This document shows positions 11,251 to 24,000 of a DNA stretch of 64,000 nt, piece by piece. The notes under the pieces are model-generated. The model had not been told where the DNA came from. It was given only the letters and a program-made list of their open reading frames with translations, and did not search any database. This DNA is from Mesostigma viride (lineage: Eukaryota; Streptophyta; Mesostigmatophyceae; Mesostigmatales; Mesostigmataceae): positions 3,010,872-3,074,871 of the forward strand of contig RPFO01000406.1 in the NCBI GenBank assembly GCA_009746045.1, written 5' to 3'. Position 1 is the first letter of the stretch. Each line of letters opens with the position of its first letter. The position numbers were made by a program, and so were the translations under genes.

Positions 11251-12235
11251 CTGGTTGGTGCCGGGTGCGTGCGACCATTCGGCTCCGGTTTCAGGCCCCA
11301 CAGCGCCGCGCCAAAGTGGTCCGTCCTGACTGGACTGCGCTACGCCCGGTCCGTGCATGGGGATCCTGAGGACTGGACGGACGCCGACCACCGGAGCCGG
11401 GAACAGGTGCCGGCAGGATTACCTGGCGGCCATGGGGTCTCAGGCGGACGTCGATGCACTCAGGCCCAGGGTGCTCCCAACGCTGCCGTTTTTGCGGGCT
11501 TTGCGGCCCGTGCCCCGTTGCTGGCGACGCCCCGGCACCTGCCAGCCATGCCCCGCCGCCGCCGCCCCGGCCCGCTGTACCGACAGGACCCACTGAAGGT
11601 CCTGGCCGCCCGGTGCCCACCGCCTCAAGCGTAACCGGAACCCGCTGCCGCTGAAACCGGTGCTCAAGGCCGCCCTTGTGGAGGCCTACGCACGCACTCA
11701 CCGCTCAGGAGGTGCGCAGAGGCCGCGGATGCCAAGGCCTGCCAAGCTCGCAAACAGGGCAAGGAAATTGCACAGTACCGCGGTCCTCGACAGGAACGCG
11801 GGCGGCCAGCGGCATCGCACCCCGGTGGAGCACACGGGGGACGGCGTGGCGCCGGTAGTAAGCCTTGACCGCTGGTTGGCCCACAACGTTTCCTTGACAG
11901 GTGTGGCTCGCGCCCCCCGCCGCCGCTTCACTCGGCCGAGACGGCCGCCCGCCTCGGTGTTGCCGGACCCCCCCCGCCGCCTGCGCCACCCTCCTCGGCC
12001 ACGGCCGGACTACCGCGTCCCCGCCTTGAAGGAGGGCTGCCTTGCCACCAACGACGTCGTCCACCCCTGCACCGGTATACTGGAAGGGGGCGGTCATTGT
12101 CGTCAGAAAGCAACAAACGTGAAAACGCTAGCTGCCCAAATCTACGTTGACCACTGTCAAGCCCGGCCTGGCAGGCGTGAGGCCTGCTTCAGCACCACTG
12201 CAGCACCCGGCCTCAGCCGGCCTATAGGTTGATGA
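11250..12235. other. GC-rich stretch without a recognised gene
   Basis: Several overlapping ORFs on both strands (up to 190 codons) rich in Arg, Pro and Ala show no family I recognise. By position it could be the 5' part of the decayed LINE B copy at 9346-11250, but no endonuclease motif was found. Confidence 0.4.
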
Positions 12236-12920
12236 ATGAAACACTTGCTCCCGTTGGGGAGTCAAGGAGCACCTAAGTACATTTAACCCCTGAGTGTGCA
12301 CAACGGGTGTACGGTGGGGCAGAGACGCCCCCCTTCCCTCACGCCACAGGCATGCCACAGGGTGGGCTCAATCGGACCCGTCGATCTATGTAACGGCTGA
12401 ACAATCCGGCCAGGGTGCCCATCCCCTGCGGGTCAGCAATATATCCCGTGTGAGCATTGCATTGCTATGGGGATTGACGGAGCTAACAAGCAGTGCTGCA
12501 TGGGCGAAGCGCATTAAGCTAGGCTGGCTAGCTGATGTCTGTTTGCTAAGCTGGTTGGACTATCAGGGCATGCATGGCTACGTTCAGCGATAGCCTTAGC
12601 TTAGTAGCCTTTGTACAGCCAGCCATGCTACGTCCTGGCTATGCTTAGCTTCCTTGCCCACGCTCCTTCATGTTTTGATATGTTCACGCGGGTCTTATTG
12701 CACCCACAGACCTTGCCGGATCGTTTATCGTGTCCGATTGCTGCTGTGGCATGCCTTAGTTAGGCATATGAAGGAGAAAGGGGGTCTCTGCCCTTTCTTG
12801 CTGTTGTCGGCACATACAGGGATTAAAAGCCCTTATGTGCTCCGTGACTCCCCAACGGGAACACGAGTTTAATTAATTAATTAATTAATTAATTAATTAA
12901 TTAATTAATTAATTAATTAA
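12236..12920. mobile_element. Element M, copy 2, with long (TTAA)n tail
   Basis: A longer, more diverged relative of the element at 9498-9911. The left end near 12240 and the right end near 12820-12870 form a ~50-bp imperfect inverted repeat around CTCCCGTTGGGGAG. The interior shares blocks with copy 1, such as TCTTATTGCACCCACAG and GGGGGTCTCTGCCCTTTC. The right side ends in about 50 bp of TTAA repeats (12871-12920). No coding capacity. Confidence 0.75.
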
Positions 12921-13250
12921 TGGCTACGTTCTACTTTGCATTGACATTGCACTATGGGATGGCGATGTCCAGGTTGCATCACCCGAGCATGGGGGCCTTC
13001 TATGGACCGCCATGCAGAACAAGAGGCGGTGGCAGAAGATTGTCAAGGCTCACACGCCAGCCCCTGTGGGCAAGCCACCTCCCCCGAAGCGGAGGAGGCG
13101 TTTTGATTCATGAGTAGTGTAGTTAGGATTTTTTCTAGCCTAGATAGCTTAGAGTTAGGTTACACGGCTCCCTCCACTCCACCCGTCCATCAAGGAATAT
13201 ATGCTACATGATCTCCCAACGGAGGCATGTTATAATTTAATTTAATTTTT
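12921..13250 (+). mobile_element. LINE B-related 3' end fragment
   Basis: In one plus frame a short segment (about 13005-13110) reads WTAMQNKRRWQKIVKAHTPA, then a stop. This aligns with the C-terminus of the LINE B copy near 52720-52790 (WRQMVRKARWQVVMKETTPT). Downstream it shares CCTAGATAGCTTA with that copy, has the stem-loop CTCCCAACGGAG (about 13216), and ends in an AATTTAATTTAATTT tail. It begins right after the (TTAA)n tail of element M copy 2. Confidence 0.6.
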
Positions 13251-15079
13251 TAAATGGGGGATAGCGCCCCAGCCCAGGGGGTGACATAGCATTAGTGCAT
13301 AGAATAGTAAGGCCCTTAGCTTACGTGGCCCACACCCATGTGCCCCTTGGGGGCAATCCTGTTGTACTTTTGGGGGCTGCTCTAGCGGTTTCAACTCATG
13401 GCTACTTGGCTCTGAAGTAAGCTTAGGCCCGACAACGATGCGCGTCGCGCGCGTGGTTAGGACTAGCTTATGTAGGGGTCACGTACTCTCACATTGTTTG
13501 CCACCCCCATAAGCCGGCAGGACCAGTCTATGGATCCACTATTAATGACCCTGTCGGTACACTGGCGCGGGAATCAACTCACGTACTCAACTCAACTCCT
13601 CCCCCCCTTAGGCGCGACTACCGGTAGGCTGGAAATGTCAGCAAATTCCATTGATTTCGCCTGGGCAGGCCGGTTCGAGGTCAATGCCGTACCGGTTTCC
13701 CACATTGATGGAACACAATTTTTTTCCGCGAGGGGCATGTGTGACCTTATCCCCGACTAGCTCGCTTTCCGAGGCCGATATTCCTGCCGATTCTGGACCG
13801 TTCCGTCCTGCGCGCCGACCCCGACCCCGACTAGGTTGGTCTACAAAATCAACAATTGGCCAATCCCCAAGGGGGGCCAGGAAGGAAGTAAAATGGACCC
13901 CATGCGTCAAATTAAGAAGAGCTCGTGGAGATAAGCAAGTGTTTGATATATGGTATCCCCCCCAGAAAAGTTTAGGGTAAGAAGCTCTAGGCCTACAAAG
14001 TAGCCTGGTTGGTTGGTTGGTCAAGGGCTCCGAAAACTTTCCAAGGAGTCCCAAAATCTGTTTGCGTGGTACGAATTTCGGGATTTTTTCTGATGTAAAA
14101 TATCGTCTAAACCCCTAGCCCTCGCAATCTTGGGCGCGTGCATCCCAGCAGCATATAGTGGCAAGCTTCGCAGCACTCTTCCTCTTGCATAGCTTTGCTG
14201 AAATCTGGGTGAGTTTCCAACTCTTTGCAAGTTTCATCCAGCATCTTCCTATCCCCTTCGCTTTTCATTTGAGAGGCGACAGTCAATGAGCCCAGCCATC
14301 CATATCAGTACTATGTATTAGCAAAGGCCGGAGACCAAGTGGGAGAATGGGCCCCCCAGCCCCCCCCCCCCCCCCCCCCCCCCCCGCCCCCGCCCCGCCC
14401 CCGCCCCGCCCCCGCCCCCGCCCCCGCCCCCGCCCCCGCCCCAGCCCCCACCCCAGCCCCAGCCCCAGCCCCAGCCCATGCTCAGGCCTCAGGGTGCCCC
14501 AGGCTGTGCAACGGGGCCGTACCCCCCTTACACGCACCGGGGCAGGCCGTGAATTCAGATGAAAGGGCAGGTGGCATGGTCATGGCTGGAAACATGCTGA
14601 GGCATGTAGTACTAGTAACGTCAAACCAGGAGGTAGGGCACCGTGGCCTCCCAGGCAGCAATACCCAACGTCACCTCCATTGAGTAGATCGTTGCCTCAG
14701 GGTGCCCGCCATGCCTCAGAGATTGAGCCACATGCTCGCATCATAGCCCATAGGCATATCTAGGTGGCAAGCCTGTGCTGGCTCTGCTTGTCTCAGGATA
14801 GGCCAGGCTGGGTGCAGGCACCACGGCTAGCAACTTCTAGAGGGAATTCTGAACAGTTACTGCCTAGATTCGGTCTATCACTAGCGTAAATAGCTGCTCA
14901 ATGTGGTTCAACGCGCTTCTGGTGGGGCGCGGGCGGCTGCCATCAATGCATATACCTGCCGGGTGGGGAGAACACCAGTGACAATGTTCGCAGGCAATCA
15001 GCTGATGTGCAATCATACAGTGCAAAAAGTCTTTTAGTCAGCAGTGGCCTATGTGTTGCATGGCTTCTTTTAGGGTCGG
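13251..15079. other. Intergenic region, no gene recognised
   Basis: I see no supported coding region. It holds a C-rich tract at 14354-14478 and otherwise mixed sequence with scattered short ORFs. It lies between LINE B debris and the 3' end of the MutY gene and may include the MutY 3' UTR. Confidence 0.5.
14354..14478. repeat. C-rich low-complexity tract
   Basis: A run of about 30 C followed by CCCCCG and CCCCAG repeats. The opposite strand is G-rich with many G runs and could form quadruplexes. Confidence 0.9.
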
Positions 15080-18000
15080 TCAAACCGTCAAGCAAGACTG
15101 GTACTGTGTGCCAACAAGCAACCCTTGGCGAAAGGCAAGCTGACGAGAATGGACGCGCGCATGAAATGCGTGACCACCGGCCAAATCACGCTCGTTGCCC
15201 TCATGACCTTCTACCCTTGCCACCAGAGGCCCCCCCCGTCTTCTGGCACCCGCCTTCTGCATGCCATCACCAACGTATGCGCTTCCCCCCGCCCGTCCTC
15301 ACCTTTCTCATGCCCTACCCTTTCTCGTCCCCTCACCTTGCGCATGCGCTCCCCTTTCCCGTCCCCTGCCCTCGCCTTTCTCGCCCCCTCACCTTGCGCA
15401 TGCCACTGGACAGGGTGGTGGAGCGGGCCTCCAACTCCTTTCCCTCCACCCACTGCAGCTTGGTGCCGTCGAGGCCTGTGATGTCGCCAGGTGTGACGCC
15501 CGCGCCTGGACGCAGTGGCGGGGCCAACCAGCAGCCCCAATACCCGCGCAAGGGTGCATTAGACATGGGTGCATCCTTGCTACACCAACAGCGAGGTGCA
15601 GGGGATGAGGGTGTGTGCCAGCATTATGACCCATACCAGCGCATGCGATGCAGAGAATCGATGAGGACCGCGAATGACGTGGATGTGCTGTGCAGTAGAC
15701 GCAAGCAGGTTCGCTGATGTTCTGGCGTACGCGCGCTACAAAAAGCAGATGCACACGAGTCCTCTGGCATGATGCCCTGACTGGGGGTGAAGACTGGGGG
15801 TGAAGACTGGGCCACACCCAACCAGGCTAACACCTGGCATTACAACTTCCTGATGCTCCAGGGCGTGGATTCTGCTGTCTGCTTACTTTCATGCCTCACA
15901 CACGCTGCCCACAGTCCAGGTGTCCATGTTGCGGCGCTCGGCACATACTCCTCTCACCTGTGCTGCACGACAGCTGCAGCCAGTGCACGCTCATGCGGTG
16001 GCGGACGTGGGAGAAGACGTGGAGCACCGAACCCAGGTCCCGACGAGACTCCACCCGCCACGACCACTCCTCCACTAGGACCTGCCCTCCGTCACCCTGG
16101 CCTGCTTGCTCCCCCTCCCCTCCCACACCCGATGCCAGCTCAGCACATGCCGTGGCGTGCGCCAGCTTAGCGCCTTCCTCCTTGGCCAGTCCAGAACCAC
16201 CGCGCTGTGGTGCCGCCCTGGTCTGTGGAGCGGGTGAGCCCTTGGCCGATTCGCTACAGCTGGCAGACCTCTGGGGCCGTGTGCGCGCCCCAGCTGCATT
16301 TGGGTGGTTGGTCCCCGGCTCGTCCTTGACCGTCCTGACACGGCCCGCATGCGCGCCCCCGACCGCATGCGTTCCCCTGTCATCACAAGGGTCATGTGCG
16401 GGCACGGCGGGAACCTGGGGGGCGGCCGCGGCCACCCCTGCTTTCCGCGGTCCCCTACTCGACGCGTGCCTTGCCGGGCTAGGACCCACGGGTGGCACTT
16501 GGCTCAAGCCTACTGCCTCTACCATGACGCCCACCGCGGTGCTGGGGTTGTCATTGGAACGGGGACGCGCTTTCGTCACGCTACCCCCCGCATTCCTCTT
16601 TGAGTCCTTGTTCAGCTTGCTGATTGCCGTGCGACATGCGGTGGCAGGGTCCTGGAAGTTTGCCGGATGAAGCAGCTTCACCCCCAGCCACCGCCACAAG
16701 AGGCCATCCAGCCCTTTGCCACCAATGCTGCCGGCTCCCAGCCCCTCACTGCCCCCCGTCATTTTGGCCGTCTCAGCGGCATCGTCTGCTGAGCCATCCG
16801 TCTCTCCCTTGGCGCCTCCCTTGGCTTTCGCCATCTTGCCGCGCCCACTGCCGCTGCTCCCCTTGCCCTTGGCCTTGCCCACGCGAGGCTGAGGGCCGTC
16901 ATCAGCACCCGCATTCTCGGGCATTTTTTCGCCAAGTTCATCGCTGAAGGGGTCGTCGGCGACCGGTGGGCTTGGGCCAGCGACCACCACGGCGGGAAAC
17001 TCCCACAGCCCAGCCAGCAGGCCTGACTCTGGTCGCTTGACGAGCAGGAAAAAGGAGGTGGTCTTTGCTGACGGAGACAAGGAGGGTGACGATGACGTGT
17101 GGGACGGGAGAGCCGAGGGAGGGGTGCCAGCTGGCAGCGCTGTTTGTCTGCTACGTCCTGCACGTGCAGGGGCAGAAGCATTTTGTGTGGATGCCCCCAG
17201 GCATGCCCCTGGCTGCATCCCCTCCTGTGCATCCGCGTTGACTGGCACATGGGAGCCATGCTCGTCGCCATCTGCCTTGCGTCGCTTGGAGGCCCGAGCA
17301 CGAGTGGACGCCGGCGCGGATGAGTACGTTGCGGACGCCAGTTCGGGTTTCTCCTCGTTGCTCCGCGGCTTATCCTTGGCAGAGAGCGGGTTATCCTCTG
17401 CCGCCGCCCCACCGCCCCCACCGTTTCCGCATGCCATGACCAGCTCGACCACGAACACGTCCACCTCCTCCTCCCGCGCGGCCGCTTTGGGGACCTTGGG
17501 GGGGAAGTCCGTCACCCGTACCCTCACGGCGCTGGTCGATGCGGCGCCATGCGTGCTTGTGGCTGCCGAGTCATTCGTGAGCGCCACACCAACGATCGCG
17601 GACAGCATGGCAGGGGTCTGTGTGCCCTGCACCCCTGCAACATGGTTTTGCTCAGGCTTCGCCACCAGGGGAGTACTTTGGTCGGGCTTGCCATCGCCCC
17701 GCCTGCGCTTACCGCCGCGCCCCACATCTCGTGACCACAGCTCGGATGCTGGTGCCTCCATCGCTTCAGCTTTCACCTGAATCCTGGCAGCTGTTAGTGC
17801 CCCTTCCTCTGTACCAGCAGCAGCAGCCGCCGCCGCCGCCGCCGCCGCAGCAGCAGCAGCAGCGGCGGTGGTGGTGGTAGTGACAACAGCATTGCCGGTT
17901 ACTGCGGTGGCAGCAGTGGTGGCAGTAGAGGGGGTAGCAGTGGGGGTGATGGTGGCAGCAACGGTAGGAGTGGAGGCGACAGCGCACGCCCTCTCCAGGG

Positions 18001-21000
18001 CCAGCGCGCGGCAGTGGTCGGCCACCGGGCACCGCTCGCATGCTGGAGACGTCACCGTGCACAGCACCGCACCCAGCTCCATCAGGGCTTGGTTGAAGTC
18101 ACCGGGGCGCGCGGGCAGGCCGTCCATCAGCTGGGTGGCCAGCGCCCTGCACACACGCCAACATGTGCAACCCAGATGTGCATGGTGCGAGCATACGTTA
18201 CCTTGTCATAAGCATGCACGTAAGCAGGTCCGTAGCAGGGCGTGCGCACAGCGTCACAGGGATAGCAGGATGACTCGTCATGGCGTGCTGGTAATGTCGT
18301 ATCGACTGGTCTCTCCCCAGCCAGGCGCAAGAGAGTGCCTAATGACGATGATAGCGCTGGAGACGGTCCAGTCCTGGGCATGCACATCAGGAGACCCTCC
18401 CATATGCAGCGCCAAGGGCTACCGTTGGTAAGGTATTATCCCCCCCCCCATTCTTGTTATACACCAGTGAATGTGAGTCAAACAGCCAGCATGGCCCTCA
18501 GATGCCACACAGAAATCTACCATCAACTAGTAGACCTTGAATACAGTGGCCGTGCTATAGTGAACCCAAAATCTACACAACAAAGGGTTGGGTCCCAAAG
18601 ACGAAAACTCCTGAAACGAAGCAGTGACAGTCAATGTTGAATTTTCTTGCATTAGGCACAAGGCACAAGGCACGAGGAACGAGGCACGAGGCGCGAGGCG
18701 CGAGGCGCGAGGCGCGAGGCGCGAGGCGCGAGGCGCGAGGCGCGAGGCGCGAGGCGCGAGGCGCGAGGCGCGAGGCGCGAGGCGCGAGGCGCGAGGCGCG
18801 AGGCGCGAGGCCCGAGGCCCGAGGCCCGAGGCACAAGGCACAAGGCACAAGGCACAAGGCACAAGGCACAAGGCACAAGGCACAAGGCACAAGCCATGGG
18901 AGCCCCAAGGAACCGAGAATGGAAACCCAAGGAACTCGAAGGAAACCGACCTCGGTAACCATTAGCTGATAGCAGCTGGAAGCCAGGAAAGGAGCGACGA
19001 CAGCCATGCCCTGTAACGATAGCCCTGTAACGATAGCCCTGTAACGATAGCCCTGTAACGATAGCCCTGTAATGATAGCCCTGTTACGATAGCACTGTTA
19101 CGATAGCCATGTAACGATAGCCATGTAATGATAGCCCTGTAATGATAGCCCTGTAATGATAGCCCTGTAACGATAGCCCTGTAACGATAGCCCTGTAACG
19201 ATAGCCCTGTAACGATAGCCCTGTAACGATAGCCCTGTAACGATAGCCCTGTAATGATAGCCCTGTAACGATAGCCCTGTAACGATAGCCCTGTAACGAT
19301 AGCCCTGTAACGATAGCCCTGTAACGGTAGCCCTGTAACGGTAGCCCTGTAACGATAGCCCTGTAACGATAGCCCTGTAACGATAGCCCTGTAACGATAG
19401 CCCTGTAACGATAGCCCTGTAACGATAGCCCTGTAACGATAGCCCTGTAACGATAGCCCTGTAACGATAGCCCTGTAACGATAGCCCTGTAACGATAGCC
19501 CTGTAACGATAGCCCTGTAACGATAGCCCTGTAACGATAGCCCTGTAACGATAGCCCTGTAACGATGGCCCTGTAACGATAGCCCTGTAACGATAGCCCT
19601 GTAACGATAGCCCTGTAACGATAGCCCTGTAACGATATAGCCCTGTAACGATAGCCCTGTAATGCCAGGTGAACGGTTCATGCATCCAAGATGCGGCACA
19701 GAGCTAGAGGGTGCTTGCTTGGTGGGCAAAGGGGAGGTGCTCCAAAAGATGCGGCACAGAGGGTGCTGGCTTGGTGGGCAAAGGGGAGGTGCTCGAACAG
19801 ATGCGGCACAGAGGGTGCTGGCTCGGTGGGCAAAGGGGAGGTGCTCGAAAAGATGCGGCACAGAGGGTGCTGGCTTGGTGGGCAAAGGGGAGGTGCTCGA
19901 ACAGATGCGGCACAGAGGGTGCTGGCTCGGTGGGCAAAGGGGAGGTGCTCGAAAAGATGCGGCACAGAGGGTGCTGGCTTGGTGGGCAAAGGGGAGGTGC
20001 TCGAACAGATGCGGCACAGAGGGTGCTGGCTCGGTGGGCAAAGGGGAGGTGCTCGAAAAGATGCGGCACAGAGGGTGCTGGCTCGGTGGGCAAAGGGGAG
20101 GTGCTCGAACAGATGCCGCACAGAGGGTGCTGGCTTGGTGGGCAAAGGGGAGGTGCTCGAAAAGATGCCGCACAGAGGGTGCTGGCTTGGTGGGCAAAGG
20201 GGTGGTGCTCGAAAAGATGCCGCACAGAGGGTGCTGGCTTGGTGGGCAAAGGGGAGGTGCTCGAACAGATGCCGCACAGAGGGTGCTGGCTCGGTGGGCA
20301 AAGGGGAGGTGCTCGAAAAGCTTCCCAACTATAAACCAGCTGCCGGCAGAGCATGAGGGGCGCCACTACCCACTGTACCGGAAGATGCCGCCGGGAAACC
20401 CTCGCGGCAGCAGCCTTCCGGCACATCCGAATCATGGGACACCCGATGTGGGTGCGCAGGGCTGAAGCGGTCACAAGGATAGTTGGTGGCTGTTTGGCGA
20501 TCACAAGTAAATGCACACGATGGCGTGTCGAGTCACGAGACGGCAACCCACCAGTGCAGTATTGAGGAGCACCCACCAGTGCAGTTCTGATGTAAACCCG
20601 TCAGCGCAGTGCCGAGGTGGACATACCAGTGCAGTTTTGTAGTGGACCCAAGCTTCGGGTTGAGACCTATCGCCCGCAACCGCGACAGCACGCGCACGAC
20701 GTTGCCGTCGACCAGCGGCGCGTTGGCACCAAACGCAATGGACGCGATGGCTCCGGCTGTGTACGCGCCGACACCTGGCACGCGCAGCAGGCCGGTGACG
20801 GTGGACGGTAGTCGGCCGCCGCAGGACGCCATCACGTACTGGGCACCCTGGGGACGTATGAGTCCATGAAATACGGATTCGTTGGCACAGGGGAAGGCAG
20901 GTGGTGGCCACAAGCAGGGGGCGGGCATGCATGCACAAAATATTCCAGCCAGCAAGTTGGAAAAAGAGAGCCATATAGCCAATAGAAAGGAATAAATTTT

Positions 21001-24000
21001 AGATGCAGCTGCAGTCCTTCTTGCACCGGGCATGGAGACGCATACAATGTCGACTCGCCGCTCCATGTTCACGAACCAAACACTAGCAGCCACGCCACGC
21101 TGTGCGGCGGGTCCCGCAAGGATTACAAAAAATAAATAAAGGCAACGCACCCAGCGCAGTCGGTGATACAGCCAACCCCTCCCACCGGTGGGCCCCAATC
21201 CTAGATGGCATGCGAACGCCCCATGCTGGCTAGACCCGCAGAAGTCATGGCAGTCAACCAACTTTGGGAGCATGCATGTTCCCGCATCCTCCTTTCCTTG
21301 CTACGTCTGTCGGGGGTTGAACAAAAGAAGAAAAAGTTATCTCTTAAGCTTTGTTTTCCTTGAGAGAGAGGAAGGCATGTGGTAGTGACTGTGCGCCGCA
21401 CGGAAGATAAAAGCATGCCAGGAACATGACAAAGATGCCAGGAAGACGTGAGAAATCACCGCCTAGGTAGCCTAGCCTACTGTGGTGTCTGCTGTGGTGT
21501 CTGCTGTGGTGTCTGCTGTGGTGTCTGCTGTGGTGTCTACTGTGGCATCGCAAGCCACCCAGGCAGCGCACAGCAGAGAACCGCAAGCATCTGCACAGAC
21601 AAAATGTTATTAGTACAGTAGTTATATATACTACAAAAATACTATTATGATGCTATTAAAATAATATAGTATAGTAGTTATAATACATTGCAAATATACT
21701 ATTATGATGCTATTAAAATAATATACTATAGTCGTTATAGCGTATTGCAAACATACTACTATGATACTACTAAAATGGTATAACTGATCCCAGCACCGAA
21801 CACCAGACTGCAAGCATCCTCACAGCACTCGCATCCCCCAGCCTTCCCTATGTGGTTCCCTATGTGGACCCAAGCGGCGCACCTCGAGGAGGAAGCGAGC
21901 TCGGCGGTAGTAGCCCAACCCAGCCCACATGCTGTTGACCTCCTGCGCGACCCGAGGGCAGGTGTGTGGCAGCATCGTGCGCCCATCAAGCACACGAAAG
22001 AGGCCAGTTGTCAGCGTGCCTTGTGTGGATGCTCTCCAATGGAAGGACATGGGCATGGCGGACACCTGGCGGGGCTGCACCCATCACGCCTACCAGCCCT
22101 TGACACTTGGGCACAGCAGCATCTATCTGGTTGGGTAGGATACCACGCCGCCAACAACTTGCTGAGATGGAAGCACACCAGGCCCGATATGGGTGGCACT
22201 CGCCGACTCAGATCCGCGCCTATCCCCTCTCGTCCGCTCCCATTTGCTCTTACGCTCTTCCTATTAAGGTGTCATGCATCGCAGAGGCTATGGCCCGTCA
22301 GGCATCGCTCGCAGCCGGGCAGCCGGCGCAGGCATGTGTCCTACCATGCCAACAACCTCCTCATGAAAGCACCAACAACTTGCATATCAATTTATTAATA
22401 GATACCAATAAACTGCCCTTTCTCAGGCCTACCCAGCTAGGCAAACGTCCCTTTCCACCCCTTTGCGCAGTTTCTGCCACATCATCAGCAAGTGGAAGGC
22501 AGCGGACGCGGTGGTGAGGGCTCAGCCGCATGAATTCAACCACAGGCATTGCAGGCAACAGAGTCCAATTGTGTCGGATTTCTAGACGTGAACCTTAGGA
22601 TCGACTGCGTACGTATGAGCTGCAGGGTTGTTTGGGACGCCGTTTGCCGGAATGAACGCTATGACCCGCTGATGACAGCACAAAGAGAGGCACACACAGT
22701 GGGCCGAAGGATGTGCGAGCAAAGGCTGTAAAGAGCAGTCTTGTAGGGTTTGTGCCATTTGTGGCAGACGCCAGGTAGGCCCTAGGTAGGTAGGTAGGTA
22801 GGTAGGTAGGTAGGTAGGTAGGTAGGTAGGTAGGTAGGTAGGTAGGTAGGTAGGTAGGTAGGTAGGTAGGTAGGTAGGTAGGTAGGTAGGTAGGTAGGTA
22901 GGTAGGTAGGTAGGTAGGTAGGTAGGTAGGTAGGTAGGTAGGTAGGTAGGTAGGTAGGTAGGTAGGTAGGGTAGGGCATACGGAACAAGTGGGCGCACAA
23001 GCAGGTGTGGGTATGCGCTCACCTCCACGGTGGCGTTTGCCAGCTTGTCCACTGTTGGCCACTTGTCAATCCATCGGTTGAAGTAGGTGATGACGGTGGC
23101 CACACGCGTCTGCTGCAGCATCACTTCCGACACCCACACGGCGTATGCACGCTTCTGCTGGCGCATATCATCGTCACCATCACCGCCGCCATCAGCGGTA
23201 GCCACCATGGCACTGGCACACGCCACTGCATTGCTACACCCATGAGCAAGCCCATCGACAGCATTAGCCATCATTTCTTCACCATTGCTTGGGCTGGCCT
23301 CATGTGCAGCTCGCTTGCCCCTGCCCCTTGCCCCTTTCTGCGCCAAAAGCCCTTGGAACACGGCTGGCTTGCCCTTGCCCTTGGAGGTGGTGGTGGCAGC
23401 AGGCACCGCGGTGCCAGAAGTCCCAGAAGCGGTAGCATGGCCCGCACTGCTAGAGGAGGCGGCGGCGGCGGCAGCAGCCACTGCAGCAACGGTATGCTTG
23501 ACGTCTTCCTGCTTTGCCACCGCCCGGTTCGGTGGTTCCCGCCATGGCAGCTCGCGGCTGTGTTGGTCGTACCAGCCCAGCAGCTTCGCACGTATTAAGA
23601 CCCGCTCCTGCGCGCAAGCACGCGGGGGGGGGGGCACAGAAAAGGGGGGCAGAGGGGGGGGGGGCAGAGGGGGGGTTGTGGAGGAGGAGATGGCGGCGCG
23701 TGCGTGAGCACATGTTGTCAGTATGCGCATGTGTGCACGTGTAATGCAGGCACGCACGTGCGTTTGCACGAAGTGGGGACCCAGCAAACACCAACTAAAA
23801 GCAGTGAAAGCATGCGAAAGTTTAGTAAGGTGCCAAAACATTCGTCAGCATAAAATCGGCATCGCCCATACATGTCACTTACTGGAAGAGGGCTGAATAT
23901 TGTGTTGAATAAGGTGGATCCTACGACGATGTTATTTCCCTTGCATTGACGATGTTATTTCCCTTGCATTCACACAGGAGTGAGTTTTGTACTGCTTTAC

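Larger units (their letters stand above)
18147..20647 (-). other. MutY intron 4, filled by three tandem arrays
   Basis: A 2.5-kb intron between the VDGNV exon and the iron-sulfur exon. It holds a heptamer array, a 14-bp array and a 52-bp array, listed separately. The acceptor is CAG ahead of GGCGCTGGCC at 18146; the donor at 20647/20646 is the weak one. Confidence 0.75.

Noticed and set aside
14283-14562. Gly-rich or Pro-rich protein
   Set aside because: Only the C-rich low-complexity tract is translated; no flanking conserved sequence.
18654-18893. Telomere-like repeat
   Set aside because: The heptamers are GGCRCRA-type, not TTTAGGG or TTTTAGGG.
18962-20576. Long ORFs of 195-411 codons on both strands
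   Set aside because: Produced by the 14-bp and 52-bp arrays, whose periods keep all frames open; they lie in MutY intron 4.
22783-22970. Part of the MutY coding sequence (Thr-Tyr-Leu-Pro repeats)
   Set aside because: The TAGG tract follows a clear donor at 23022 and the next exon continues the MutY alignment exactly, so the tract is intronic.
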